The notes under the pieces are model-generated. The model worked only from the letters and a program-made list of their open reading frames with translations. It did not search any database and had not been told where the DNA came from. A stretch of 64,000 nucleotides of DNA from NCBI GenBank assembly GCA_003220535.1, contig QHSU01000090.1, positions 29,327-93,326 of the forward strand. Reading direction: 5' to 3'. Position 1 is the first letter of the stretch. Every line of letters starts with the position of its first letter. The position numbers and the translations under genes are program-made. Origin of the DNA: Candidatus Rokuibacteriota bacterium. Its GTDB lineage: Bacteria; Methylomirabilota; Methylomirabilia; Rokubacteriales; CSP1-6. Positions 34,306 through 43,711 of this stretch are shown one piece after another.

Positions 34306-35664
34306 GTGCGAACGAATCCCGTGATCACGATCGACGGTCCGGCCGGTGCGGGAAAGAGCACCGCCGCTCGACTGTTGGCCGAGCGGCTCGGTTACACGCT
34401 GGTGCCCACCGGCGCGATGTATCGCGCCGTGGCGCTCAGCGTCATGCGGGCCGGAGTCCCGCAGCGCGAGGGGCCGGAGCTCCGGGCCCATCTGGAGCCG
34501 CTCTCGATCGTGGTCGCGGCCGGCCGCGTCCGCCTCGACGGCGAGGACGTCACCGACGCCATCAGGAGCCGGGAGGTCGCTCGGGTCACGTCGGACATCA
34601 CGATGCTCGCATCGGTACGCGCGAAGGTCACGCCGCTGCAGCGCGAGCTGGCGGCCGCGGGCGGTGTCGTCCTCGAGGGGCGCGACACGGGGACGGTCGT
34701 CTGCCCGGACGCCGAGGTGAAGTTTTACCTCACCGCGTCGCTCGAGGCTCGCGCCCGGCGCCGGCAGGCTGAGCTGGCCGCAGCCGGGACGCCGGTGGCC
34801 CTGGACGCCATCACCGCCGAGCTCTCGGCGCGCGACACCCAGGACCAGACGCGCGAGCTGGCGCCGCTCCGGAAGCCCCCCGGCGCGATCGAGCTCGACA
34901 CATCCGACCTCACCGCCGATCAGGTCGTCGAGCGAATGCTCGCGGCGATCGGGACGGACCGCGGCGCCGAGCCGCGGCAGGCCACGGCGCCGCGCCCGAA
35001 CCGGTTGTATGCCTTTCTGAGGGTGCTCGCGGTCGCGCTCATGCGTCTCTTGTTCCGGGTGGAGGCGAGGGGGCGTGAGAACGTCCCGGCGCGCGGACCG
35101 GTGCTGCTGGTCGCGAACCACTCGAGCTTTCTGGACCCGCCGCTCGTCGGCGGCGCTGCGAATCGGCAGCTGACGTTCCTGGCTAAGGCGGAGCTGTTCC
35201 AGATCCCCCTGTTCGGCGCGCTGATCCGGCGCCTCAACGCGCGGCCGGTCCGGCGAGAAGGGGCGGATCCCGGCGCGCTGCGCACGGCGATGCGCGTGCT
35301 CGAGGAGGGCGGAGCTCTGCTCATCTTCCCGGAGGGGACGCGCGGCGACGAGGGTGCCGTCCGCCCGGCCAAGGCCGGCGCCGGCATGCTGGCGGTGCTG
35401 AGCGGCGTGACGGTGGTTCCGGTCTACGTGAGCGGGTCGGGTCGCGCGTGGCCGAGGGGCCGGCGGCTGCCGCGCCCCGCGAAGGTGACAGTGACGTTCG
35501 GCACGCCGCTCAGATTCGAGGCCGAGCGCGGCGCCGATCGCAAGCGACAGTACGAGATTGCCAGCCGCGAGATGATGAAGGCAATCGAGCGGATCCGGGA
35601 CGGCACCACTGCGGACAGCGCCGGCAAGCGCTGGTCCGAGTCGTACGCGGTTCGAAGCAAATAA
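34306..35664 (+). CDS. cmk-plsC: fused cytidylate kinase / 1-acylglycerol-3-phosphate acyltransferase
   Basis: One 452-residue frame carries two enzymes. Residues 1-220 are cytidylate kinase, with Walker A GPAGAGKST at 11-19, PTGAMYRAVAL near 34 and LEGRDTGTVVCPDA near 123 (CMP-binding). After a short linker, residues 240-452 form a PlsC acyltransferase with NHSSFLD near 271 (HX4D catalytic motif), KAELFQIPLFG near 295 and FPEGTR near 341. The fusion links pyrimidine nucleotide and phospholipid (CDP-DAG) supply. The frame is continuous, so this is not an artefact of adjacent genes. The start is GTG 34306. The position between aroA and rpsA is the normal cmk slot. Confidence 0.93.
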   Translation: MRTNPVITIDGPAGAGKSTAARLLAERLGYTLVPTGAMYRAVALSVMRAGVPQREGPELRAHLEPLSIVVAAGRVRLDGEDVTDAIRSREVARVTSDITMLASVRAKVTPLQRELAAAGGVVLEGRDTGTVVCPDAEVKFYLTASLEARARRRQAELAAAGTPVALDAITAELSARDTQDQTRELAPLRKPPGAIELDTSDLTADQVVERMLAAIGTDRGAEPRQATAPRPNRLYAFLRVLAVALMRLLFRVEARGRENVPARGPVLLVANHSSFLDPPLVGGAANRQLTFLAKAELFQIPLFGALIRRLNARPVRREGADPGALRTAMRVLEEGGALLIFPEGTRGDEGAVRPAKAGAGMLAVLSGVTVVPVYVSGSGRAWPRGRRLPRPAKVTVTFGTPLRFEAERGADRKRQYEIASREMMKAIERIRDGTTADSAGKRWSESYAVRSK

Positions 35665-35686
35665 AATGACTGGAGGAACGGGCGGT

Positions 35687-37405
35687 ATGAAGAAGGACGA
35701 ACCACGGCAGCACCTCGGCGCACCGCGCGGGGAGGGCGGAGAAGCGGCCGAGGAACGGATGGAGGACTGGTACCGCAACGGCGTGACCGAGTTCGAGGAA
35801 GGGGAGGTCGTCCGCGGTCGCGTGGTCCACGTCGGCTCGAGCGAGGTGCTCGTCGACGTCGGCTACAAGAGCGAAGGGGCGATCCCGATCGAAGAGTTCC
35901 ACCGCCACGGCACCCTGCCGAAGGTGGGCGAAGAGATCGAGGTCTACCTCGAGGCCAAGGAGGACTCCGAAGGGCTCATCGTCCTCTCCAAGGACAAGGC
36001 CGACAAGATCAAGGTCTGGGACGCGATCACCCAGGCCTACGAGAAAGGCGCGCCGGTGGAGGGCCGGGTGGTCGAGGTCGTCAAGGGCGGCCTCGCCGTC
36101 GACGTCGGGGTCAAGGCCTTCCTGCCGGGGTCCCAGGTGGACCTCCGCCCCGTGAAGAACCTGGCGTCCATGGTCGGCCAGACGATCCGGTCCAAGGTCA
36201 TCAAGCTCAACCGCCGCCGCGGCAACGTCGTGCTCTCGCGCCGCTCGGTCCTCGAGGAGGAACGGGAGGAGAAGAAGAAGCACACGCTCCAGGTCCTGTC
36301 CGAGGGGATGGTGCTCACGGGCACCGTCAAGAACATCACCGACTACGGCGCGTTCATCGATCTCGGCGGGATCGACGGGCTCTTGCACGTGACCGACATG
36401 AGCTGGGGTCGCGTCGGGCATCCCTCGGAGATCTTCCAGGTCGGCGACCAGGTCGAGGTCGTGGTCCTCCACTTCGACCGCGAGACGGGCCGGGTGTCGC
36501 TCGGCTACAAGCAGAAGTCGTCGGATCCGTGGGAGCGCGTCGAGAAGACGTACGCGGCCGGCACCAAGACACGGGGCAAGGTCGTGAGCCTCACCAACTA
36601 CGGCGCGTTCATCGAGCTCGAGCCCGGCGTGGAAGGGCTCGTCCACGTTTCCGAGATGTCCTGGACCCGGCGCGTCCGCCATCCCTCGAAGCTCGTCAAT
36701 GTCGGCGACGACGTCGAGGTGATCGTGCTCGACGTCAACCGCGCCGCCAAGCGGATCTCGCTCGGCATGAAGCAGGTCGAGCCCGATCCCTGGGCGACGA
36801 TCGAGGAGCGCTACAAGCCCGGCGCGCGCATGCTGGGGCGCGTCAGGAACCTCACCGATTTCGGCGCATTCATCGAGCTCGAGCCCGGGGTCGACGGGCT
36901 CCTGCACATCTCCGACATGTCGTGGACGCGCAACGTGGGCCACCCCTCGGAGATCCTCAAGAAGGGGCAAGAGCTCGAGACGCAGATCCTGAACCTCGAC
37001 CGCGAGAACAAGCGCATCTCGCTCGGGCTCAAGCAGATCCAGCCCGATCCGTGGACCACCGTCGCCCAGCGCTACCCGATGGGCTCGCGGGTCACGGGGA
37101 AGATCGTCCGCCTCACCGACTTCGGCGCGTTCGTCGAGCTCGAGCCCGGCGTGGACGGGCTGCTCCACATCTCGCAGATGTCGAGCCGGCCGATCGGCCG
37201 GCCCGACGAGATGGTCAGCGTCGGCGACGAGCTGACCTTGTTGGTCATCCGGGTGGACCCGAACGAGCGGCGCATCGGCCTCTCCCTGAAGGAGCTGGCG
37301 CACGCCATCGAGCCGCCGAAGGAGACAGAGGAGCGGGGCGGCGGCGGCCGTCGCGGCCGACGCGGCAAGCACCGTGACGACTACGACTACGAAGACGAGG
37401 AATAG
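35687..37405 (+). CDS. rpsA: 30S ribosomal protein S1, six S1 domains
   Basis: The 572-residue protein contains six S1 RNA-binding repeats, starting near residues 37, 125, 205, 290, 377 and 463. Repeats 3-6 carry the strong TDYGAFIDL / TDFGAFIELEPGV pattern followed by GLLHISDMSW-type segments. Repeats 1 and 2 are the degenerate pair that binds the ribosome in S1. It delivers mRNA to the 30S subunit. An acidic head and a Gly/Arg-rich tail flank the repeats. GGAGG lies ten bases before ATG 35687; ATG 35666 would add seven residues and overlaps the ribosome site. The next gene starts inside its 3' end. Confidence 0.95.
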   Translation: MKKDEPRQHLGAPRGEGGEAAEERMEDWYRNGVTEFEEGEVVRGRVVHVGSSEVLVDVGYKSEGAIPIEEFHRHGTLPKVGEEIEVYLEAKEDSEGLIVLSKDKADKIKVWDAITQAYEKGAPVEGRVVEVVKGGLAVDVGVKAFLPGSQVDLRPVKNLASMVGQTIRSKVIKLNRRRGNVVLSRRSVLEEEREEKKKHTLQVLSEGMVLTGTVKNITDYGAFIDLGGIDGLLHVTDMSWGRVGHPSEIFQVGDQVEVVVLHFDRETGRVSLGYKQKSSDPWERVEKTYAAGTKTRGKVVSLTNYGAFIELEPGVEGLVHVSEMSWTRRVRHPSKLVNVGDDVEVIVLDVNRAAKRISLGMKQVEPDPWATIEERYKPGARMLGRVRNLTDFGAFIELEPGVDGLLHISDMSWTRNVGHPSEILKKGQELETQILNLDRENKRISLGLKQIQPDPWTTVAQRYPMGSRVTGKIVRLTDFGAFVELEPGVDGLLHISQMSSRPIGRPDEMVSVGDELTLLVIRVDPNERRIGLSLKELAHAIEPPKETEERGGGGRRGRRGKHRDDYDYEDEE

Positions 37406-38294
37406 ACCGGTCCGTCGACGTACCATCGTCGTCGCCGCACTGGCGATCTACCTCGGAGTCGCTGCTCTCTTCGTCGCCGTCCTGCCGGCGACGCTGGCGC
37501 CGGCGGGCGGTGGCGCCCTCTTCGGCGCGCGCGTCGCCGTCGTGGAGCTCGAAGGGCCCATCGTCGACGTCGACGAGCTCGTCCGCGATCTCAGGGCGCA
37601 TCGCGACAATCCCCTGGTCAAGGCCGTGGTGATCCGGATCAACAGCCCGGGGGGCGTCGTCGGGCCGACCCAGGAGCTGCACGCCGCTATCATGCGGCTG
37701 CGCGAGGCCGGAAAACCGGTGGTCGCGTCACTCGGCGCCGTCGCGGCGTCGGGGGGCTACTACGTCGCGGTCGCCGCCGACAAGATCTACGCGAATCCGG
37801 GAACCCTCACCGGGTCGATCGGCGTGATCATCCGGCTCGCCAACCTGGACGCCCTGATGAAGAAGGTGGGCGTCGACTACGTGGTCGTGAAGGCCGGTCA
37901 GTACAAGGACATGGGCAGCTTCGCGCGCGCGATGACGCCCGAGGAGCGGCGCGTGCTGCAAACCCTGCTCGACGATGTCCACGCGCAATTCGTCGGCGCT
38001 GTCGCCGCCGGCCGGAAGCTCGACCGCGCCCAGGTCCTCGGCTTCGCCGATGGTCGCATCGTGTCGGGCGCCCAGGCCAAGGCCCTGAACATGGTGGACG
38101 CCCTCGGTGGTCTCGAGGAAGCGCTCGACGGGGCCGCGTCGCTCGCCGGGCTCCCGAAGCCCCCCCAAGTCATCGGCCCACGACGGCACCTGTCGATCAT
38201 GGACCTTTTGCGCAATCAGCTCGACCTGCCAGGATGGACGCGTCTCCCACCCGGATTGTCGGTCTTCAAGACCCCGCTCTACCTGATGGATTGA
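37374..38294 (+). CDS. sppA: signal peptide peptidase SppA (S49 family)
   Basis: The 306-residue membrane serine peptidase degrades cleaved signal peptides. It has a cytoplasmic basic head, one N-terminal membrane segment (about 17-42) and a periplasmic S49 domain. The nucleophile Ser is in AAVSGGYY-type wording (VAASGGYYVA) near residue 125. GSIGVI follows near 146, and the general-base Lys is probably in AGQYKDMGS near 176. At 306 residues it is the short, single-domain form found outside enterics. It starts with GTG 37374 within rpsA (32-base overlap). No gene follows for 282 bases. Confidence 0.92.
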   Translation: MTTTTTKTRNRPVRRRTIVVAALAIYLGVAALFVAVLPATLAPAGGGALFGARVAVVELEGPIVDVDELVRDLRAHRDNPLVKAVVIRINSPGGVVGPTQELHAAIMRLREAGKPVVASLGAVAASGGYYVAVAADKIYANPGTLTGSIGVIIRLANLDALMKKVGVDYVVVKAGQYKDMGSFARAMTPEERRVLQTLLDDVHAQFVGAVAAGRKLDRAQVLGFADGRIVSGAQAKALNMVDALGGLEEALDGAASLAGLPKPPQVIGPRRHLSIMDLLRNQLDLPGWTRLPPGLSVFKTPLYLMD

Positions 38295-38576
38295 GACTCA
38301 CGATTCGCGCGAAACGCTCAAGTCTTCTCCCAAAGACTGTGGGCCAAGATACTGTGCTTCCAGGTGGAAAAGGCCATATCTCTGAGCGAGATCCAGGTGC
38401 CCGTGGTGGCCAACACAGCGTCGCGGCGACGTTTCTAGACCCGACGCGGACCCGGGCGGGGGGAGCGGGAGTATGGTCCCTAAATCCTTGCGATGGTAGA
38501 CATTCTCGTCGGCGGCGTGCTAAGTTGCTATCGAGTTCGAGCCCGGGTCACCCCCGAATTGCGACGGGAGTAGATG
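38295..38576 (+). other. non-coding gap between sppA and ihfB with small hairpins
   Basis: No convincing gene is present in these 282 bases. Two small inverted repeats are visible: AGTCTT/AAGACT at 38321-38338 and ATCTC/GAGAT nested in GGCCA/TGGCC at about 38374-38415. TTCTCC at 38325 and GATACT at 38348 are 17 bases apart and could be a weak promoter. The stretch could hold the ihfB promoter and leader, or a small structured RNA; neither is proven. A GGGAG ribosome site ends the gap. Confidence 0.4.
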
Positions 38577-38852
38577 ATGACCAAAGCCGACCTGATCGAC
38601 GAGGTGTCGAAGATCTCGAGCCTGACCAAGAAGGAGACGGAGACGATCGTCAACACGATCTTCGACAACATCACCGACGCGCTGTCGAAGGGCGACAAGG
38701 TCGAGCTTCGGGGCTTCGGGAGCTTCAGGATCCGTCACCGGAATTCTCGGAAGGGGAGGAACCCGAAGACCGGCTCGAGCGTGGACGTTCCGCAGAAGAG
38801 GGTGCCGTTCTTCAAAGTGGGCAAGCGACTGCGAGAGCTCGTCAACGGCTGA
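38577..38852 (+). CDS. ihfB: integration host factor beta-like / HU family protein
   Basis: The 91-residue DNA-bending protein has the HU/IHF fold: TKADLIDEVSKISSLTKKE at the start, the dimer-core VELRGFGSF near residue 44, and the arm with RKGRNPKTG near 57, which inserts its proline into the DNA minor groove. The ELRGFGSF wording leans to IHF-beta rather than HU. ATG 38577 has GGGAG six bases upstream; ATG 38574 is too close. A second family member lies at 51382, so the pair may form an IHF heterodimer. Confidence 0.88.
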   Translation: MTKADLIDEVSKISSLTKKETETIVNTIFDNITDALSKGDKVELRGFGSFRIRHRNSRKGRNPKTGSSVDVPQKRVPFFKVGKRLRELVNG

Positions 38853-38886
38853 GGCCCCCACCAGCCGAGGCGGGCCCGGGGGCAAG

Positions 38887-39369
38887 GTGAAACGCCTCTG
38901 GGCCCCCTGGCGCATCAGCTACATCGGCGCCGCCAAGGCGTCCGGCGGATGCGTGTTCTGCGAAGCGCTCTCCGGATCGGATGACCGACGAACCCTCGTC
39001 CTGGCCCGCCGTGACCGCGCGTTCCTGATCCTCAACCTGTACCCGTACGCGCCCGGTCACCTCATGGCCGTCGTGAACCGCCACGTCGGGGAGCTCGCCG
39101 ACGCCACCGCGGACGAGATCGCAGGCGCGATGGACCTGGTCAACCTGGCGATCACGATCCTCTCAGCCGAATACCGGCCTGAGGGCTTCAACGTCGGGCT
39201 CAATCAGGGCCGGGTCGCCGGCGCCGGCATCCTCGACCACCTGCACGTCCACGTGGTGCCCCGGTGGAACGGCGACACGAACTTCATGTCGGTCGTGGAC
39301 GACGTGCGAGTGATCCCGGAGTCGCTCGCGGCGACCTACGACCGCCTCAAGGGCCGGCTCCGTGGCTGA
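38887..39369 (+). CDS. HIT-family hydrolase, Ap4A phosphorylase-like
   Basis: The 160-residue protein opens KRLWAPWRISYI and has CVFCEALSG near residue 21, followed by the histidine triad HLHVHVVPRW near 117. This long HIT form with an N-terminal CxxC and the KRLWAPWR opening resembles bacterial diadenosine tetraphosphate phosphorylases such as Mycobacterium Rv2613c. It likely breaks down dinucleoside polyphosphates or other nucleotidyl compounds. It starts with GTG, and its 3' end overlaps mutS by 8 bases. Confidence 0.88.
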   Translation: MKRLWAPWRISYIGAAKASGGCVFCEALSGSDDRRTLVLARRDRAFLILNLYPYAPGHLMAVVNRHVGELADATADEIAGAMDLVNLAITILSAEYRPEGFNVGLNQGRVAGAGILDHLHVHVVPRWNGDTNFMSVVDDVRVIPESLAATYDRLKGRLRG

Positions 39370-41983
39370 TCGCGACGACCTCACGCCGATGATGCGGCAG
39401 TACCGCGACTTGAAGCGGCGCTATCCCGACCACATCCTGCTGTTCCGTCTGGGCGATTTCTACGAGACCTTTTTCGAGGATGCCGAGCTCGCGGCCCGCC
39501 TCCTCCAGATCACCTTGACGGCGCGACAGGGCTCGCCGATGGCGGGCATCCCCCACCACGCCGCCGATGGCTACATCGCCCGCCTCGTGCACGCGGGCCA
39601 GAAGATCGCCGTGTGTGAGCAGCTCGAGGCGCCGGGCCGGGAGAAGAAGCTCCTGCGACGCGACGTCGTCAGGATCATCACCCCGGGCACGCTCACGGAC
39701 ACGGTCTACCTCGAAGGCGCCGCGAACAACTTTCTCCTGACGGTGGCCGCTGGCCGCGACTCGACGGGCGTGGCGCTCGTCGATGTCTCGACCGGTGAGT
39801 TCTGGGCCGGTGAGGACACCGGGAAGGGAACCGAGGTCCTGGCGACGGCGCTCCTGCGGCGTCCGGCCGAGATCGTGCTGCCCGACTCGGCGCGCGCCGA
39901 CGCGGCCTTTCTCGCGCGCCTGCAGGCGACCGGGGCCGCCCTGACCTTCTGCGATCCACAGACCTTCTCGCCCCGGCGGGCCGCCGCCGACCTCTGCGCC
40001 CACTTTCGCGTGGAGTCGCTCGCACCGTTCGGGGTCGCGGACCTCGCGGCGGGCCTCGGGGCCGCATCGGCGGCGCTCGCGTATCTGCGCGCGACGCAGG
40101 GCGAGGCCCTCGGTCATCTGACGCGGCTCCAGCGCCTGACCGCCGCCGACGCGATGATGCTGGATGAGACCGCCGTGGTGACGCTGGAGCTCCTGGAATC
40201 GAGTGGGGGCAGCGTCCGCGACTCCCTTTTCGGCGTGCTCGACGAGACCGTCACGCCGATGGGCGCCCGGCTCCTGCGCCAGTGGCTCCTGCGGCCGCTA
40301 CTCGATCCCCTCGCGATCGCCACGCGCCAGACCGCGATCGGCGCCCTGGTCGAAGCGCCGGCAGAGCGGGCACGACTTGCCGCGCTGCTGCGTCGGATCG
40401 GCGACCTCGAGCGGTTGACCAGCCGCGCGACGCTCGGCCAGGCCCACGCGCGTGACCTCGTCGGCCTGCGCGCGTGCCTGGCGCCGCTCCCGGAGATCCG
40501 TCGGGTCGCGACGGCGATCGCCGCGGCGCCGATCGCGGAGGCGCTCGGCGAGCTGGCACCGCTCGACGACCTCCGCGACTTCCTGACGGCGGCGCTCGAG
40601 GACGAGCCGCCCCTCGCGCTTCACGACGGCGGGCTGATCCGCGAGAGCTGGCACGAGGGGCTCGCCGGGATCGTCAGCGATGCCCGGGAGGCAAGGGCGT
40701 GGATCGCCGGTCTCGAGGAGCGGGAGCGGGCACGGACCGGCATCCCGAGCCTTCGAGTCCGCTTCAATCGCGTCTTCGGCTACGGCATCGAGGTCACCCA
40801 CGCCCACACCGCGCGTGTGCCCACCGAATACGTGCGACGTCAGACGCTCACCGGCGCCGAGCGCTACGTGACCCCGGAGCTCAAAGAGTACGAGGCGAAG
40901 GCGCTCGGCGCCGACGAGCGCCGGCGGCGGCTCGAGTACGAGCTGTTCGAGGAGGTGCGTCGGCGCGTGGCGGCCCGAGCTCGGGAGCTCCTGGCGACCG
41001 CGCGCGCGCTCGCCCGGCTGGACGTCTTTGCGTCGCTGGCGGAGGTGGCGCATACCCGGGGGCACGTACGGCCGATCGTCGAGGAGAGCGACGCGCTGAC
41101 CATCGTCGAGGGTCGCCATCCCGTGCTCGAATCCCGCGCGGGGAGTCCGGTGACGCCAAACGATCTGGCGCTCGACCGTGACGCGCGGATCGTCATCCTC
41201 ACCGGCCCGAACATGTCCGGGAAGTCGGTCTATCTCCGGCAGACCGCCCACCTGGCGATCATGGCGCAGATCGGCGCCTTCGTCCCCGCGCGCGAGGCGC
41301 GGGTCGGCGTGGTCGACCGCGTGTTCACGCGGGTCGGAGCGCAGGACAATCTGGCGCGCGGCCAGAGCACCTTCCTCGTGGAGATGATCGAGACCGCGAC
41401 CATCCTCAACAACGTCACTCCCCGGAGCCTGGTGCTGCTCGACGAGGTCGGGCGGGGCACGTCGACCTTCGACGGCCTCGCGATCGCCTGGGCCGTAGTG
41501 GAGGCCCTGCACGACCGCGGGCACGGCGCGAAGGTCCTGTTCGCGACTCACTTCCACGAGCTGACGCGTCTTGCCGGCCGACTCGGCGCGGTGAGGAACT
41601 TCCACGTCGCGGTTCGCGAGTGGAACGACGAGATCGTGTTCCTCCACAAGGTGCAGCCCGGAGGCACCGACCGGAGTTACGGCATCCAGGTCGCGCGGTT
41701 GGCGGGTCTGCCCGCGCCGGTGATCGCGCGGTCCAAGGCCTTGCTGGCCGAGCTCGAAGAGGCGGGCCAGCAACGGACCGACGCGAGCGACGCCGTGCAG
41801 CTCGGCCTCTTCACGCCGTCGACGCCCGACCCGATGCTGGCGGAGCTGGCGAGCCTCGACCTGGCCCACCTGACACCTCTGGAGGCCCTGAACATCCTCG
41901 CGAAGTGGCAAATGCGGAGCCGCGAAGCTTCTGCGTCAGGCCACCCTCGCTCCGACCCGGCCTCAGGGACCCCGCTACAATAA
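39362..41983 (+). CDS. mutS: DNA mismatch repair protein MutS
   Basis: The 873-residue mismatch sensor has the domain I mismatch wedge FRLGDFYETFFEDA (F-X-E motif) near residues 27-40. Connector, lever and clamp domains follow, then the ABC ATPase with Walker A GPNMSGKS near 615, Walker B SLVLLDEVGRGTSTFDG near 690 and a C-terminal helix-turn-helix. It starts with GTG 39362. The last 15 codons lie in a dispersed repeat (41937-41981), so the C-terminal SGHPRSDPASGTPLQ tail may be repeat-derived. mutL follows 24 bases later. Confidence 0.97.
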   Translation: MADRDDLTPMMRQYRDLKRRYPDHILLFRLGDFYETFFEDAELAARLLQITLTARQGSPMAGIPHHAADGYIARLVHAGQKIAVCEQLEAPGREKKLLRRDVVRIITPGTLTDTVYLEGAANNFLLTVAAGRDSTGVALVDVSTGEFWAGEDTGKGTEVLATALLRRPAEIVLPDSARADAAFLARLQATGAALTFCDPQTFSPRRAAADLCAHFRVESLAPFGVADLAAGLGAASAALAYLRATQGEALGHLTRLQRLTAADAMMLDETAVVTLELLESSGGSVRDSLFGVLDETVTPMGARLLRQWLLRPLLDPLAIATRQTAIGALVEAPAERARLAALLRRIGDLERLTSRATLGQAHARDLVGLRACLAPLPEIRRVATAIAAAPIAEALGELAPLDDLRDFLTAALEDEPPLALHDGGLIRESWHEGLAGIVSDAREARAWIAGLEERERARTGIPSLRVRFNRVFGYGIEVTHAHTARVPTEYVRRQTLTGAERYVTPELKEYEAKALGADERRRRLEYELFEEVRRRVAARARELLATARALARLDVFASLAEVAHTRGHVRPIVEESDALTIVEGRHPVLESRAGSPVTPNDLALDRDARIVILTGPNMSGKSVYLRQTAHLAIMAQIGAFVPAREARVGVVDRVFTRVGAQDNLARGQSTFLVEMIETATILNNVTPRSLVLLDEVGRGTSTFDGLAIAWAVVEALHDRGHGAKVLFATHFHELTRLAGRLGAVRNFHVAVREWNDEIVFLHKVQPGGTDRSYGIQVARLAGLPAPVIARSKALLAELEEAGQQRTDASDAVQLGLFTPSTPDPMLAELASLDLAHLTPLEALNILAKWQMRSREASASGHPRSDPASGTPLQ
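41937..41981 (+). repeat. dispersed 45-bp element, copy B
   Basis: This stretch begins CAGGCCACCCTCGCTCCGAC and covers the last codons of mutS. It matches copy A at 21651-21695 at 36 of 45 positions. The element contributes the final residues of MutS here, whereas copy A sits just before a start codon. Insertion at gene ends is typical of small REP-like elements. Confidence 0.6.
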
Positions 41984-41996
41984 CCCCGCTACAATA
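41970..41996 (+). repeat. 13-bp direct repeat with two TACAAT boxes
   Basis: CCCCGCTACAATA occurs at 41970-41982 and again at 41984-41996. Each copy contains TACAAT, a good -10 hexamer, 27 and 13 bases before the mutL start. No matching -35 is seen. The duplication may be a slippage event or a doubled weak promoter for mutL. Confidence 0.5.
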
Positions 41997-42007
41997 GCCC
42001 CGCGCCA

Positions 42008-43684
42008 ATGACGATCCGCAGATTGCCCGATCACCTCGTCAACAAGATCGCCGCCGGCGAGGTCGTCGAGCGCCCTGCCTCCGCGGTCAAGGAGCTGGTC
42101 GAGAACGCGCTGGACGCCGGAGCCGCCGCGGTCACGGTCGACCTGCGTGACGGGGGGGCGGTTCTCATCCGCGTCACCGACGACGGGATCGGCATGACGG
42201 CGGAGGAGCTACCGCTGGCGCTCGAGCGTCACGCGACCTCCAAGCTCGAGCGTGACGAAGATCTCGACGCGATCGTGACGCTCGGCTTCAGGGGTGAGGC
42301 CCTCGCGGCGATCTGCGCCGTCTCCCGCTTCACCCTCACGAGCGCTGCGCGCGGGGCGTCCGAAGGCCTGCGTGTGGCCGGCGAAGGCGGCACGGTCAAG
42401 CAGCGCCTCGCGGTACCCGCCGATTCCGGGACGAGCGTCGAGGTTCGCGACCTGTTCTTCAACACTCCGGCCCGGCTCAAGTTCCTCAAGTCGCCCTCGA
42501 CGGAGCTCGCCGCGAGCCTTCGCGCTCTCACGCAGCTCGCGCTGGCGCACCCGGGGGTTCATCTCAGGGTGGCGAACAACGCGCGCGCCGTGCTGACGGC
42601 TCCCGGCGCCGCCGACCTCCGCCAGCGCGTCGGGGCGGTGTGGGGTCACGACGTCGCCGCGCGCCTGCTCGCCGTCGACCGGACCGAACACGGGGTCGGC
42701 GTGCGCGGGTTGGCCAGCCCGCCCGATCTCACCCGCGGCAATCGCGAGGAGATCGTCGTGATCGTAAACGGGCGCCCGGTGCGGGACCCGGCGCTGCTCC
42801 AGGCGACGCTCGAGGCCTATCGGCCCCTGCTGCCGCGCGACCGGTTCCCCGTCGTGCTGCTCGCCATCACGCTCGGCGAGGCCGATGTGGACGTGAACGT
42901 GCACCCCACGAAAGCCTGGGTCCGATTCCGCCACCCCAGATTGATTTACGAGATGGTCGCCGCCGCGACTCAGGGAGCGCTCCGGCGCCCGGGCGTGATT
43001 CCCGACGTCGACGTGCGCGGCGGGGAAGACGGTCGCCTCGGCGAGCTCGCGTCGAGCGGGGTGGCCGAGCAGACGGCCCTCTTCGGGGCGCCGGTCGCCG
43101 TCGAGGCGCGGGCGCTTTTCGGGCGGGTGCTCGGTCAGGTGCAGGACACGTTCGTCGTCTCGACCTCCGACGACGAGGTGTTCTTTCTCGATCAGCACGT
43201 GGCCCACGAGCGCGTGCTGTTCGAGCGTCTCCAGCGGGAGCTCCGGGACGGCGCCCCCGTCGCCCAGAGCCTGCTCTTCCCGGAGCCGCTCGATCTGCCG
43301 CCGGCCGCCTCGGCGCTGCTCGAGCGCTGGCGCGAGCCCCTGGAGCGTCTCGGCTTCGCGTTCGAGGGCTTCGGTGGCGCGACGATCGTGGTGCGCGCTG
43401 TCCCGGCGCTGCTCAAGGGCAGCGAGCCCAAACGGCTCATCGAGGCGGCGGTGGACGAGTTCGCAGGGCCCGGCGCCGGCGAGCCGACGCTCGATCGGGC
43501 GCTCGCGTTCGTGGCATGCCGGGCGGCGGTGAAGGCCAACATGCCGCTCGCGCGCGAGGAAATGGAGCGGCTGGTCGTCGACCTCTCGGTGACGGAGACG
43601 CCGTACTTCTGTCCGCACGGGCGGCCCATTGTCAGCCGCGTTTCGCTCCACGACATCCGACGCGAGCTCAAGCGAACTTGGTAG
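42008..43684 (+). CDS. mutL: DNA mismatch repair protein MutL
   Basis: The 558-residue GHKL ATPase coordinates mismatch repair after MutS. The N-terminal domain has AAGEVVERPASAVKELVENALDAGA (cut across residues 15-39), DDGIGM near 58 and GFRGEALAAI near 95. The C-terminal domain has LDQHVAHERVLFE near 394, a conservative variant of the DQHAX2EX4E endonuclease site, plus ACRAAVKAN and CPHGRP. These suggest a latent nicking endonuclease, as in bacteria without MutH. The ATG is at 42008. Confidence 0.95.
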   Translation: MTIRRLPDHLVNKIAAGEVVERPASAVKELVENALDAGAAAVTVDLRDGGAVLIRVTDDGIGMTAEELPLALERHATSKLERDEDLDAIVTLGFRGEALAAICAVSRFTLTSAARGASEGLRVAGEGGTVKQRLAVPADSGTSVEVRDLFFNTPARLKFLKSPSTELAASLRALTQLALAHPGVHLRVANNARAVLTAPGAADLRQRVGAVWGHDVAARLLAVDRTEHGVGVRGLASPPDLTRGNREEIVVIVNGRPVRDPALLQATLEAYRPLLPRDRFPVVLLAITLGEADVDVNVHPTKAWVRFRHPRLIYEMVAAATQGALRRPGVIPDVDVRGGEDGRLGELASSGVAEQTALFGAPVAVEARALFGRVLGQVQDTFVVSTSDDEVFFLDQHVAHERVLFERLQRELRDGAPVAQSLLFPEPLDLPPAASALLERWREPLERLGFAFEGFGGATIVVRAVPALLKGSEPKRLIEAAVDEFAGPGAGEPTLDRALAFVACRAAVKANMPLAREEMERLVVDLSVTETPYFCPHGRPIVSRVSLHDIRRELKRTW

Positions 43685-43711
43685 TACGAGCGCGGCGGAG
43701 GTGGCGGATCG

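Noticed and set aside
35510..37426. A 638-codon minus-strand frame opposite rpsA
   Set aside because: Its apparent repeats only mirror the six S1 repeats on the + strand.
38295..38890. A long + strand frame across the sppA-ihfB gap
   Set aside because: It overlaps ihfB in a different frame and has no motif or ribosome site.
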